Assembly (NCBI GenBank): GCA_027422505.1
Contig: JAPQWV010001093.1
Location: 62,001-126,000, forward strand
From: Craterostigma plantagineum
Lineage: Eukaryota; Streptophyta; Magnoliopsida; Lamiales; Linderniaceae
Direction: 5' to 3'
Length of the DNA stretch: 64,000 nt
Positions within the stretch are counted from its first letter, which is position 1, and each line of letters begins with the position of its first letter. A model generated the notes under the pieces. The model was not told the DNA's origin and did not search any database. It saw only the letters and a list, made by a program, of their open reading frames with translations. Below, piece after piece: positions 32,714 through 43,655 of this stretch. A program made the position numbers and the translations under genes.

Positions 32714-34732
32714 CTAGATCTTGAGAGCAAAGACCACTGCCGCTAGTTCTAAGTCGTGCGTCGGGTAATTCTTCTCGTACTCCTTTAGTTGACGAGAGGC
32801 GTATGCTACTACATTCCCGTTCTGGATTAGCACACACCCTAACCCGTTCTTAGACGCATCGCTATAAACGGTGAATCCTCCAGTTCCCGAAGGTATTGTG
32901 AGAACTGGGGCCGTCGTAAGTCTTTCTTTCAACTCTTGAAAGCTCTGTTCGCATTCCGTGGTCCACTGAAATGGCGTATTTTTCCTGGTCAACTTCGTCA
33001 GTGTAGACGCTATCTTCGAGAAGTCCTTGATAAATTTCCGGTAGTAACCCGCCAGGCCGAGGAAACTTCGTACTTCCGTTACATTGGTCGGTCTGGGCCA
33101 GTTGCTGATGGCTTCTATCTTGTTCGGGTCTACGGAAATTCCTGCTCCTGATACTATATGCCCCAAGAATGCGACTTGGTCAAGCCAAAATTCGCACTTC
33201 TTGAACTTGGCGTATAGTTGCTTGTCCCGTAATATACTCAGAACTATTTTCAGATGTTCCTCGTGTTCCTCCTTCGTCCTTGAGTAAATTAGGATGTCAT
33301 CAATGAAGACGATGACAAACCTATCTAGATAGGGTTTGAACACCCGGTTCATTAAATCCATAAAAGCTGCAGGCGCATTAGTCAGCCCGAATGGCATCAC
33401 CAGAAACTCGTAGTGGCCATAACGGGTACTAAAGGCCGCCTTCGGGACATCTTCCTTCCGGATCCTCAGTTGATGGTAGCCCGATCTTAAGTCGATCTTG
33501 GAGAAAACCGTTGCGCCTTGTAGTTGATCGAACAGATCGTCTATCCTAGGGAGTGGATACTTGTTCTTAATCGTTAACTTATTCAGCTCCCTGTAGTCTA
33601 TGCATAGTGGCATAGACCCATCTTTCTTCTTCACGAATAGCACCGGTGCTCCCCAGGGAGAGAAACTCGGCTGTATGAACTCCTTCTGCAGGAGTTCGTC
33701 GAGTTGGTCCTTTAACTCCTTCATCTCCGTCGGTGCTAGCCGATAGGGGGTCTTAGATACTGGCGCCGCTCCAGGTACCAGATCTATAGCGAATTCTATT
33801 TCTCGCTCGGGTGGTAGTCCCGGTAATTCCTCGGGGAATACGTCAGAGAACTCCTTAACTACCGGCACTTCCTCGAATTTCGGAGAGGGATCCTCCCCCG
33901 ACTTGATAGCGAATACCAGATAGGCTTCGCCCCCTGATCTGATCAGTCGTTGGGCTTTCAGCGCTGATATCCTAGAAATCATGGTCCCCTTGCTAGTTCC
34001 TACGAACCTAAGGGGTTCATTCTCGTCCGCATTGAGCGTGACTATCTTGCGGTGGCAGTCTATGACAGCTCCGTACTTCGATAGCCAATCCATTCCAAGG
34101 ATTACCTGATAATCATTCATGGGAATTATTATGAGGTCTATGGGCAGTTCCTTGTCCCCGATTACTATTGGGCAATCCCGTAGAACTCGATTAGTTTGGG
34201 TGGGATTCCCGTTCGGAACTGTTACCCTAAATTCGCACTCAGCTCGGTGAGGCGTGACTCCTACTCTTGCGACATACTTAACGGATGCAAATGAATGAGT
34301 CGCCCCCGAGTCGACTAGGATGCATGTGGGGGTTTGGTAAACAAGGAGGGTACCTGTTACCACTGCTGGGTTATTCTCCGCTTCTTCGGAGGTTATGGTG
34401 AAAACCCTGGCCGGTACCCTTGGTGGTTCTATCTGGTTCCTAGCTTGGCTTCCGGTTCCACCTTCCGGACATGCCCTCAGATAGTGGCCCGTCTTGCCAC
34501 ATTTGAAGCAGACGGCATTTTGGGAGTTGCAGGCTCCCATGTGCCTCCGTGCACACTTTGGGCATACGGGTAGGTCCAACTGGACCCTGGTTTGGGTTAA
34601 ACTGTGGGGGTGGTCCTGGCCGATTCTGGAAGCTCGGTTTTCCACCTTTGGGAATGAACTGTCGCTTTGGGTTACTTCCGCCCCCTTGCGGTCCTTGTAC
34701 GAACTTGCGCTTGGCTTCTTGGGCGCGAGCAA
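32714..34732 (-). pseudogene. Tekay A gag end, protease, reverse transcriptase and RNase H start
   Basis: Counting from 34732: zinc knuckle [14 protein letters not shown] at 75-88, protease DSG at 141-143 in [13 protein letters not shown], reverse transcriptase about 340-540 with FIDD at 476-479, and RNase H from about 618 (TVYSDAS, Asp625). It ends ALKI followed by TAG. Related elements have Trp here (ALKIWRHYLYG), so TGG probably became TAG. The knuckle belongs to gag but lies in this frame because of a one-base shift near 34600. Apart from these two lesions the enzyme sequence looks complete. Confidence 0.93.
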
Positions 34733-35462
34733 TTCTAGCCTCTGCCTGCTCCGCCATTAATGCTCTCTCAGCCACTTGAGCGTACGTGGCTCCTTGTACA
34801 CCCGCCATACTTACATCCCGATATAACTCGGGCTTCAGCCCTTCCATGAACCGCTCGATCTTGAGCGCGTCCGTGCTGACCATATGAGCAGCGAACCTTG
34901 AAAGCTGCTCGAACTTCCTGATGTACTCCGCCACGGTCATTGTCCCTTGGCGGAGGTTGATGAACTCATTCATCCGCTGTGCTCTGACCGGGGCGGTATA
35001 GTACTTCCCTCGAAAGATTTCCTTGAACCGATCCCAGCTCATCGTTAAAGGGTTCTCGACGGCTGAGACGGTTTCCCACCAGTGCCCAGCGCTCCCCCTT
35101 AGAAGGTAGGCAGCGCACATAACCTTCTCCGCCTCGGGTGTGCGGCTATGCTGGAACATGTTCTCCAGCGTCCTTAGCCAATCCTCGGCGGATGTAGGGT
35201 CCACAGCATCCTCGAATAGTGGAGGATTCAGCTTCCTGAACCTCTCCCCGATCATCTCAAGTCGTTCGGGTGGGGGAGGCAGATTGGTTGATTGCCCACC
35301 AGCATTTTGTTGCTGGATCAGCTGCTGAATCTGGGCCGACTGTTGCCGGACCAGTTCGGTCAGTTGCAGGATGGTAGCATCCCGACTATCAGGGGGATTA
35401 TTGGTATCTCTACCCTGATCAGATTCCCTGCTTCCTTCACCCCTAAGTCTAACCATTTTCAC
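34440..35462 (-). pseudogene. Tekay A gag
   Basis: The frame opens at 35462; the conserved start is MVRLRGEGSR at 35456. A Gln-rich segment (QQSAQIQQLIQQQNAGG) is followed by the gag domain with DPTSAEDWLRTLENMFQHSR, LLRGSAGHWW, FRGKYYTAPVRAQRMNEF and LRQGTMTVAEYIRKFEQLSR. The frame loses the zinc knuckle near 34600 through a one-base shift and then reads out of register to 34440. Tekay B gag (54637-55763) is a close relative. The gag protein would form the particle shell. Confidence 0.92.
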
Positions 35463-35592
35463 CTATCCTGACAATTCCTATGGCCAATAAATCAAACCAT
35501 ACAAGCAATTCACATAACAGAGTACTTACAAGCAAGGCCGCTTCCGCGCTTTTGAGTGTGTGTATGGACAGTCTGCAGGACCTGTGACCGAA

Positions 35593-35604
35593 GCTCTGAT
35601 ACCA
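35593..35604 (-). promoter_or_regulatory. Tekay A primer-binding site (initiator tRNA-Met)
   Basis: Plus-strand GCTCTGATACCA is the complement of TGGTATCAGAGC, three bases from the LTR end at 35608. Confidence 0.95.
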
Positions 35605-36193
35605 CTCTGTCAGGACCCGTCGTCCCGCCCTCGTATTCCGTTCTAATTCTAAGTGTTAATGCTTTGTTATTGTGCGTATATGTAAAAATGCGAATAAAAT
35701 TTTTCATTTTAAAACGTGCATGCGGAAGTCTTATATACATGTCAAAAGAATATTCGTAACTCGTTCTACGATTCATCGAAATCATGTCTACACAAAATAC
35801 AAGTGTGTGTGTGTGTGCAGCCAAAAGCTTCCTATGCGCCCGGCCTTCACAGGTCGTCATCCATACACACACTCCCACCCCAAAAGCAGCCGGATAGCTT
35901 CAAAAGATCGGCCTCGCATAAAAGTCGGATCACGTACCGTGATCGTCAGTACCTACAATACGTAACATAAAGAATGAGCCACCGAGGCTCAGTAAGCAGA
36001 AATTATGCATGTATGCACGTGTCCTAACGATCGACAATCCACGTCGTCGTTTTCTAATGCTCATACTCTCCTTCTCATTTTCTTGTCCTTTTTCTGACTC
36101 ATACTTATTTTCTTATACTCTTACTTCGTACGGGCCCTCGGCTTTCTATCCCTCTATGCGCCATTTCATAGAGATCTCATCTGTGGGGGTTCT

Positions 36194-36376
36194 CACACTA
36201 GAAGGTCACCCGAAGGAATCTTCCCTTACTCAGTGTGGCCTCCACGCGGACGCTTCTCACTGGTAGCCAACACCAGGGCCACTAACCGCGGAGGTCACCC
36301 GAAGGAATCTTCCCTCCCGGTTAGTGCTTTACGCACTAGAAGGTCACCCGCAGGAATCTTCCCTTACTCAGTGCGT
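36194..36376 (-). repeat. Hairpin cluster with conserved loops, Tekay A right LTR
   Basis: Hairpin 1: CACACT 36194-36199 with AGTGTG 36232-36237. Hairpin 2: CACTAACCG 36280-36288 with CGGTTAGTG 36318-36326. Hairpin 3: ACGCACT 36331-36337 with AGTGCGT 36370-36376. Loops are 32, 29 and 32 nt and almost the same sequence. Confidence 0.88.
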
Positions 36377-37119
36377 GCCCCGGGCCGCATCCTCCAGGTT
36401 GCATCTCCCGCATACGGGGTATTCCCCCAGCCTCTTATACAGGCCTTATGACTTCTTTTGCCATGGTCGCATAAGGGTAGCCGTGACTCTTCATTGAGTC
36501 GACACAAACGCCAATATCGGCGAGTATACATCGCACACAGGCGATCTTACGCACGCTCTTACCTCACATCTTACGTACTACTAATGCGTGCAAGTGCTCA
36601 TGCCATGCTCATGTAAATATGCAGATCATACTATCATGCATATAAAATAACTTTGTCGTAAGATGCACGTTCTACGTAAAATACACGAGCACGTAAATTC
36701 ACGTAATCAGACGCAGGCAAGTTACGTATCGTAGTTGGATTTCTACTTACCTGTCGTCCAAGCGTAGTTAATATTCTCCCCGTTAGCTCCTAACGTACGA
36801 CCTTTTTGAATAAAAGGGTTATGATGTTAGTACGTTTGCTTTTCTTGGATAATTCGTCGAAACAATAATTTTCGTCATGTTTAGTTATTTAGACTTTGTA
36901 TAAATTCCCTAGACCTCGCATCTCTCGATTTGCCTTATTAAATTTCCCAAGTCAGTCGATTTCTATATCTGTATTATATTTAAGTAAAGTTCTCGGCCCT
37001 TTAATAAATTTCTAAGTTAGAGAATTTAAATTTCTTTTGTGAAAGGCTTGGCGAAAGTCGTTTGATTTTATTAGGTTTCGCCCGACTTTGCCTGTGTGGG
37101 ACTTCAACATGATTTCCAT

Positions 37120-37905
37120 ATAAGCTCGACATTTTATCCCAAGCTTGATCTCGAGATTTAATATAATTTTGACATCTGAAAGTGTCGATATGAAACTCCA
37201 CATAAATCTCGACATTTTCAAGTTTCGACCTTTACTTTGTCAATTCGACATTTTACTATCTTCTCGACATTTTACTATCATCTCAACATTATATAAATCT
37301 CGGTATATCTTGTAATGAGACTCGATATTTACACAGTGAAAAATCTCGGTACACTAAGTCGACATCTTACTTGGCATTCGACATTTTATCATGCATCTCG
37401 ACATTTTTAACTATCTAACTTCGACATTTATATTTCGACATTTGAAGAAAATGTCGACATGACTCAACATGAGTCTCGACATCTTCACTCGACATTATAT
37501 CTCGACATTTCAACAAAAATGTCGATATGAATTTTAATGTACATCTCGACATTACATAAATCTCGATATTGTATTTCGACATTTCTCCTTAACATGATTT
37601 CGATATTTAAAGCAGAAAATGTCGACATGAGTTCAACATGCCTCTCGACATTTTCCTAATAACGTTTCGACATTTATGTCGAATTCTTTGAACCCGACAT
37701 TTTATCCTTATCATTTCGACATTTATATCGACATATTTCCTAACAATTCGACATTTTATTACCATGGTTTCGATATTTTCATTAGGAAATGTCGACATGT
37801 AACTTGCATGGGTCTCGACATTTATTAAAATGTCGATATATAAGTTATGTCGACATTTCATGCGACATTTATCCTAATAAATGACCCGATATCATACTTC
37901 GACTT
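37120..37905 (-). repeat. TGTCGA hexamer array, Tekay A right LTR
   Basis: Dense plus-strand TCGACA and TCGACATTT motifs at irregular spacing, matching the array in the left LTR. Confidence 0.88.
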
Positions 37906-38624
37906 TTATCATCGTTTTCACCCCTCGATCTTGCTCCATAGCTTGTTCTTCCTAGCATTCTAAGTTCTAAAGCACATACTAAGCTACTTAACTCCATATT
38001 TGCTCCCACGAAAATCTTTATTGCGAACTTAAATTCGGTATTTAGGGTTTCTCGTGGCTTCTCCAACCTCTTGCATTTAATCACCATTAATACTTTCAAC
38101 TACATCTAAAGTAAATAATTAAGAGCTTAGGGAGGGGGTTTTACTTACCAACTTCGAATTCTCAAGCTTCTTGGTTCGAATTTGACTCGGCTTCTTCTCC
38201 TTTTCTTTTTCTTGCTTCGTGGGTTTTCTTGGGTGTGTTTGTCGAGTTTTTGGGTTTGTTTGATAAGATATTTTCTTAAAGTATGTTATTTAAGGTGTGG
38301 TGTGGACATGGGTTTTCCCTAATTCTTGGGGTGTTGTCTCCTATTTGCCCATTATCATAAATTGGGCCTACTTGTTAAGTCCTAACCCATTAGTAATTGA
38401 ATTCCTAGCCCAACTTATCTTTAACCATTTTTCCTTGGGCATTTTCGAAAATTACCCTTCCTAAGTTTTGGAGTCAACGTAACACAAAATTAATAGCACG
38501 TGACTGCATGGAATTTCTCATAATATTCACATAAGCATATAATACATACGTCATTATCATGAAATCAAGTAAAGCATACACTTAATTTATTGGCCGACCT
38601 AATTTCCGGTACCGGGGTCCTACA

Positions 38625-38629
38625 AACCC
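38625..38629. repeat. Target-site duplication AACCC, right copy (Tekay A)
   Basis: Directly follows the LTR end CCTACA. The interrupted frame resumes at 38630. Confidence 0.9.
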
Positions 38630-39264
38630 CACAACCCTCTCCCGCCGACTCAGTCACAAACTCATCCATCCTCATTAACCCATACACCATACCCATCACC
38701 GAACTCCACGAAATACTACTTGCCCGCCTTATAGGCCTTCCCACCCGAACGCCTCAGGAAGAATCACTCTTCAGGCGTCTTGTGGATCATCCTGAGCCAC
38801 CTACTCAGTCCTACCGAGGTCAAAGCTCCCGCACATGACGTTGACATGACGACCGAGACGATCAGGACCGTCGTGAGGGGGAGAAACGACCTAGGACATC
38901 ATCAAGTGGTCAAGGTGAAGGTCAAGAACAAGGTTCGGGCACGACGCAGACAAGCGCTGGAGCTGGTGAAACCTCACAACCTACCACCCAAACAGTCACC
39001 ACCACCACGTGCCGCACCACCCATACTCTAACCCAAATCGACCCACCAACCTTTCACCTAAGGACGCCTCCGTCCACACCACCACAAACCTTCACAAGCC
39101 CCTTACTTCCAGCAGATGAAGCAAGTGCAGCAATGCTCGTGGCCTTGGCAGCCACTCAGGCCACTCCCTCGACCGCTCCAGAGCAATCGCGCCGTCAACC
39201 CACACAAGTTCCTCGACCGATATATATTCGAAGGATAATGGATGACCCATACCATGCCCGATGA
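38630..39264 (+). pseudogene. 3' part of the unidentified frame split by Tekay A
   Basis: It joins 18105 in frame: the last C at 18105 plus 38630-38631 gives Pro, followed by QPSPADSVTNSSILINPY and LARLIGLPTRTP. Two TGA codons (38836-38838 and 38842-38844) break it. Beyond them the same frame stays open to a TGA at 39262-39264 through a charged segment (DDRDDQDRREGEKRPRTSSS) and a Thr/Pro-rich tail ending RPIYIRRIMDDPYHAR. With the 17391-18105 part this makes 450 codons. Both internal stops could derive from CGA codons by C-to-T change. Function unknown; no family recognised. Confidence 0.6.
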
Positions 39265-39886
39265 GATTCAGAGACAACGTGATAAGGAACCCCGATCTAT
39301 TTCACCCGAGACCCCGAATCCCAAAGTCGGACAGCGTCGATCTCAACGTAGGGAACACTTGATGGATTGAAAGATGCCACGAATGGATGTGTAAAGCCGT
39401 ACGATAAGTCTCAGATCTATTCTCACAACGCACTATTTTTGCAAGAGATAGACGATGTTCGACGTCGAACGAAAGAGTAACAAAGACTCGAAGCGATTCA
39501 ATAAAGAAACTCAAAATTATATATATCAAAGTTGGTTCTCTCTAATGAGAAAGAAGACCTATTTATACTAGTAGGATATGGCTAAATATAGAAATAGAAT
39601 AATAACAAACTAATAGATATTTAAGCGAAAATCTAGGAGAATCTTACTAAGTAAATATCTAATTAGTTTGAATATAAAAATCTTGCAAATTTCGTCCAGA
39701 TCTGGTCCAAGGATGAAAATTGCATCTTGGTCCTTCAATTCTTCGATAACTGCACTTTAGTTCCTGAACTTTCCAAAATTGTCATTTCTGCCTCGATCAA
39801 GTTCTTGAAATTTATATTCTGACCCTCTTTATTCTGAGTCGCAATGAACATGATCTTCTCTTCTTCAAGAACCTTTAATATGAGCG
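39265..39886 (-). mobile_element. Probable 3' LTR relic of gypsy C
   Basis: Noncoding DNA directly abuts the truncated reverse transcriptase at about 39887. On the minus strand it has a good TATA box (TATAAATAG, plus-strand 39559-39567). Downstream sequence resembles a transcribed leader (TTGAGTTTCTTTATTGAATC). I saw no clean LTR ends, so the boundaries are guesses. Confidence 0.4.
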
Positions 39887-40203
39887 ATACTTAACCGTAA
39901 TGTTGTTGATAGCTCGACAATCGACGCACATCCTTTGCGAGCCGTCTTTCTTTGGCACGAGAAGGACCGGCACAGCGCATGGACTCATACTTCTCTGATG
40001 TACCCCTTTGATATTAATTCTGAAATTTGTCTCTGCAACTCCATTGTCTCCTCGGGGTTGGTTCGGTAGGCTGGACGATTCGGTAGTGCTGCTCCAGGCA
40101 CAAAGTCAATCTTATGCTCTATTCCCCTAATAGGGGGTAGTCCAATTGGCATGTCTTGAACGACCACATCCTTGAATTCCTGCAATAAAGAATCAACGGT
40201 CAA
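39887..40203 (-). pseudogene. Gypsy C reverse transcriptase N-terminal fragment
   Basis: LLQEFKDVVVQDMPIGLPPI, RGIEHKIDFVPGAALPNRPA and EETMELQRQISELISKGYIR are the typical approach to a gypsy polymerase. After a break near 39985, SPCAVPVLLVPKKDG and CVDCRAINNITVKYR follow in another frame. The catalytic FVDD-type box is absent. Confidence 0.85.
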
Positions 40204-41092
40204 GGGTAGCCCCTTAGCTGACTGGTAGCTAATAAAACGGCCTCTGTATAGACGAGTAAAATCATCGGCTGTGAAGAATAGTAAGCTTTCCTCACATCGC
40301 TCATCCTCGCCAATATAGTATGCTTGTCCTTAAACTTATTTTTTTCCCTTCCCTCGACATATCGCTCGTTATTTTCACGCTCTAATTTTACCTCATTTGA
40401 TCTCTCAACATCTCTCGTTTATTTTTCTCGCTTTAATTGCTCAACTCTCTCCTTTTCCTTTTGCAATTTAATTTGATCTTCATATACTTGGCTTGGTGTA
40501 AGAGGTCTGGGAGTGTAGGCGCGGTTGTTGTGCCGTAGTGTGTACTTGTTTGCGTGAACGTCATGTGTTACCCTCCGATCGAACTGACACGGTCGTCCCA
40601 GTAGAATATGTCAAGCATCCTTTTGAACAATATCACAAAGCACCGAATCCTCGTAGTTGCCAATGCGGAATGAAATTAGAACCTGCTTGTAGACTCACAC
40701 ATCCCCGCCGTCGTTAAACCATTGGAGTCGATATTGATGTGGGTGTTTCGTCGTTGGAAGCGTCAATCTCACCAATGCCACGCTCGCTGCATTCGTGCAA
40801 CTCCCTCTATCAATTATCACACTACATACCTTATCTCCAAAGTAGCATCGTGTGTGGAAGATGTTCTCACGTTGCTCCTGGTCATCGTGAACTACTCGCG
40901 CTTTCAAGGCACGACGAAATACCAACACAAGTTCAGTGGGTATTTCAACTTCTTCTCCCAAATTGTCGTCCGTTTCTTCAAATTCGACGTCTTCTTCATC
41001 ATCGGTCACTACCTCCCTGAAGCAAGCACCGTCATAGTTCTCTTGTTCGGACATTGGCTTGCGATATGCCCAAGGTCCTGACACCTAAAACA
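40204..41092 (-). pseudogene. Gypsy C zinc knuckle and protease remnant
   Basis: The zinc knuckle CFRCQDLGHIASQC lies on the minus strand at 41092-41051. A one-base shift then leads into an acidic segment (TDDEEDVEFEETDDNLGEEV) and a protease-like region, VCSVIIDRGSCTN near 40805-40770. The usual motif is IIDGGS or IIDSGS, so the residue after the catalytic Asp is Arg. HPHQYRLQWFNDGGDV follows. From about 40690 to 40204 I see only broken frames of the protease to reverse transcriptase connection. Confidence 0.78.
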
Positions 41093-41249
41093 CTTAATCT
41101 CGCGGTTTCTTGTCACTGCAGCGTCAAACTTCTTCGGGGTGCTTGCAGCTGCAATTGGCGTCATTGCGCTCGTCGAACTACTTGGCTTGGACGTTTCTCC
41201 ACGTGGTCTGAATTGATTCCTCTCTCCCGCATCATTGCTCCTCTTTCAC

Positions 41250-42068
41250 GTGAACTGTTCAGAAAGTCGTGAATGCCTTGAGTTGCCCCTCGTCTTGAGC
41301 TGCCTCTCTATTTTTACCGCTAAGTGTATCAGCTCTTCTAGTTCCACATTACTAAATCTGCGATGTCTGAATTCAGCCCCGCGAGAAATCTGGCCATCGT
41401 TGACTCACGATCCTCAACAATGTTGGCACGGATCATGGCGATCTCCATATCGCGGTAGTATTATTCAACCGTGCGGTTGCCCTGTCATAACCTTTGGAGT
41501 TTCTGGTATAACTCTCGATAGTAGTGAGGCGGCACATACCTCTTACGCATTATAACCTTCATTTCCTCCCATGTCTCGACCGCACGCTCACCAGCTCGCC
41601 TCCTAGTCGTCGATAATTGGTCCCACCAAACAACCGCATAGTCAGTAAATTCAACCGCAGCTAAGGTTACCTTTCTGCGCTCCATATAGTTGTGACAGTT
41701 GAAGATGAATTGGGTCTTGGTCTCCCATTTGAAATACGCCTCTGGATCACTCTTGCCCTGAAACGTTGGGATCTTTTGTTTATGCCTCCACTGTCATCAC
41801 GATCACGCTCGGGCTGCCTCCTTTTTCGTTGATCTTCTTCGTCAAATTCATCGTTAGCGAATAAGTGAGTTTCCTCTCTGTAGTCACGTGCTCGACGAGA
41901 TCCATTGCGATTATGTTGTGCGGCTGCCTCGACTTGATCTATCCGCTCGTTTATCGCCTCAAGTTGTTTTGGCATCATTCGCTGCATCTGGGCGGTGATT
42001 GCTTCCACGAATAATCGATTACTTGGATTGGTGATGTCGTTATTGTCAGATTTGGAACCGTCTGACAT
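41250..42068 (-). pseudogene. Gypsy C gag
   Basis: The likely start is the ATG at 42068 (MSDGSKSDNNDITNPSNRL), just after an A-rich leader; the open frame extends upstream through that leader as poly-Lys, which is probably not translated. A putative coiled coil (MQRMMPKQLEAINERIDQVE) and a charged segment follow. After a break near 41760, the gag core reads DYAVVWWDQL, WEEMKVIMRKRYVPPHYYRE and, past a stop, REST-MARFLAGLN-like residues near 41390. It would be the particle protein; several shifts disable it. Confidence 0.75.
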
Positions 42069-42200
42069 AGTGACTGACTTTTTTTTTCTTTCTTTTTTTT
42101 CTTTTCTTTTTTTTTCTTTTTTTGTTTCTTTTTGTTTTTTTTTTAGTCTTTTTTTGTTCGTTTTTTTTTTCTTTTTTTGTCTCTCCCTCACTTTTTTTCA

Positions 42201-42900
42201 CTCAACAAATATCTCACTCGGTAGACCTTAAAATCACTTCTTGTCTTCCTGATCGAAACGACTTCTAAGATGCATTGTAGCCCTTAAGAAATCCAAATAA
42301 GATAAGTATGTTATCTTTTTATCATACTTGCGTGTTATTTAAGCTAAGTGACATTGCTTTCTACTTTTTACATAGTTATCAAATTCCTTAGTAACAATCA
42401 TTATAATATTAATTTAAACTATTTCCCTCCTTGCTAAGTTATCAAGCTATCTCTAAGTCCTTATTCCTTAAATAATAAACCCCATAATATTGTTAATAAA
42501 TCGCACCCACCTATCTCAATTTCTTAAGTAACAATTTTAGTCTTATAATCCTTCCTCAATGTTAAAGTAATAAACTACCATATTCTAAATCTTAGTTTTC
42601 GAAAACTTCTCCATACCCAAGTTAGTGTACCTATTTTAATATTAAAATCGTCTACTCTATAACCTTACAAAATCCTAGGTTTAAAATCTTCTAGGTTAGC
42701 ATGCCATGTATTAGAAACCCTAAATCAATAACTAACCTAACTCCAAATTCTGCGTTCCAACCATACATGTCATGTCAGCATATAGCATGAAATCATTTTG
42801 ACACATAAAAGTCATAAAACATGTCTCATGTAGTCATGTAAGTCATATAATATGTATGTATATTTATTGGCCGGCTTACTTACGGGACTCGGGTATTACA
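42201..42900 (-). mobile_element. Relic of a Tekay-like LTR
   Basis: The plus-strand end GGGTATTACA at 42900 and the block TTTATTGGCCGGC next to it resemble the Tekay A LTR end (TTTATTGGCCGACC ... GGTCCTACA). In its own direction it would start TGTAATACCCGAG. The rest is AT-rich, with no coding similarity. Its left limit with the A-rich leader of gypsy C (about 42201-42245) is unclear. Confidence 0.6.
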
Positions 42901-42960
42901 GAATGAACAGGCGAGAAAATTACATTTAATATGACTGGCTCGATGAAAAAGGATAGCGAG

Positions 42961-43655
42961 CATGATAATAAGTGTCATTACTTGGATCCTTTTGAGCACG
43001 GTTTCTCGTCTTCTATGCAAGGTTTATCACAGGTTTTTAGCAAAGAGGACACGACTCGCAATCGACGATCACATGGGCCTTATATTTACTCTGGGTAGCG
43101 TCAATGATCGATCGATTGACTATAGTAGTATGCGTGGACCTTAGACCTAAGGGTCTTTGACGAAGTTGACTTTGGGTTGTCTTGACTTATCACTAGTTTA
43201 CTAGGCCCACCTTGTTTGGGGACGAACATGGGTCGGAGGCGACATGCAGTCTTAACAACGAAGGGTAACGCCGTGCTTAGGCTATCGTGGTGGATTTACT
43301 GTCTCGTTGGTAACCGAGATATGTGTCCTACGCATATTCAGGGACAGAAAATTACGAAGTCTTCGGGCCGAAGCTATAAACTGACTTACGCTAGTCACGA
43401 ATTAGTCATAGAGTCGAGTCTAGTCAGTTTGACGTAACCATGACTCTCACTCGACCGGGACATTTTTGAAGGGTCTATACATACGACGATAATCTATAGT
43501 CGGTTCGTAGATCGAAGACCGTACTCAACACGGGATCTATTCGGTACCGCAGGATTGGCTAGGCACTTACCGAATTCTTGGATTCCGCCCTTGTCGGGTT
43601 GGGACGAACCAAGATAGTCGGGCTCAATAATGATCACAGTGACAGTGCCTAACTA
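42961..43655 (+). mobile_element. Relic of a copia LTR related to copia B
   Basis: Plus-strand blocks match the copia B LTR from about 19100 to 19860 in order: a GTCAATGATCGATCGATTGACTATAG-like stretch, TCTATAGTCGGTTCG, GGGATCTATTCGGTACCG and GGATTGGCTAGGC. No LTR ends remain. It is directly followed by gag sequence of copia 2. Confidence 0.7.

Larger units (their letters stand above)
18106..38624 (-). mobile_element. Tekay A: complete Ty3/gypsy chromovirus with nested copia B
   Basis: This is a minus-strand element with two ~3.0-kb LTRs. The right one (its 5' LTR) is 35608-38624. The left one (its 3' LTR) is 18106-18688 plus 28528-30959, split by copia B. Primer-binding site, gag, protease, reverse transcriptase, RNase H, integrase and chromodomain follow in gypsy order, with a polypurine tract next to the left LTR. 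The terminal chromodomain and long LTRs point to the Tekay/Del lineage. The target duplication is AACCC. Only one in-frame stop and one frameshift are evident in about 4.5 kb of coding sequence, and the LTRs differ by scattered changes, so the element is fairly young. Confidence 0.93.
35608..38624 (-). repeat. Tekay A 5' LTR (right, uninterrupted)
   Basis: 3017 bp, plus-strand TGTCAGG to CCTACA. It contains the hairpin cluster 36194-36376, the donor-like sites, and the TGTCGA array at about 37120-37905. It differs from the split left LTR by scattered substitutions and a shorter GT run. Confidence 0.93.
39887..42200 (-). mobile_element. Gypsy C: decayed, internally deleted Ty3/gypsy element
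   Basis: On the minus strand: an A-rich leader (42200 to about 42070), gag (42068 to about 41050), protease (near 40780), and the start of the reverse transcriptase (40203 to about 39890). There the coding sequence stops within the VDCRAINNITVKYR block. RNase H and integrase are missing, so an internal deletion seems to join the reverse transcriptase start to an LTR-like segment. Its peptides differ from Tekay A and B, resembling other plant chromoviruses; the lineage is uncertain. Confidence 0.8.

Noticed and set aside
41667..42191. Lys-rich 174-residue protein at the start of gypsy C gag
   Set aside because: The first ~40 residues come from the A-rich leader. The natural start is MSDGSK at 42068.
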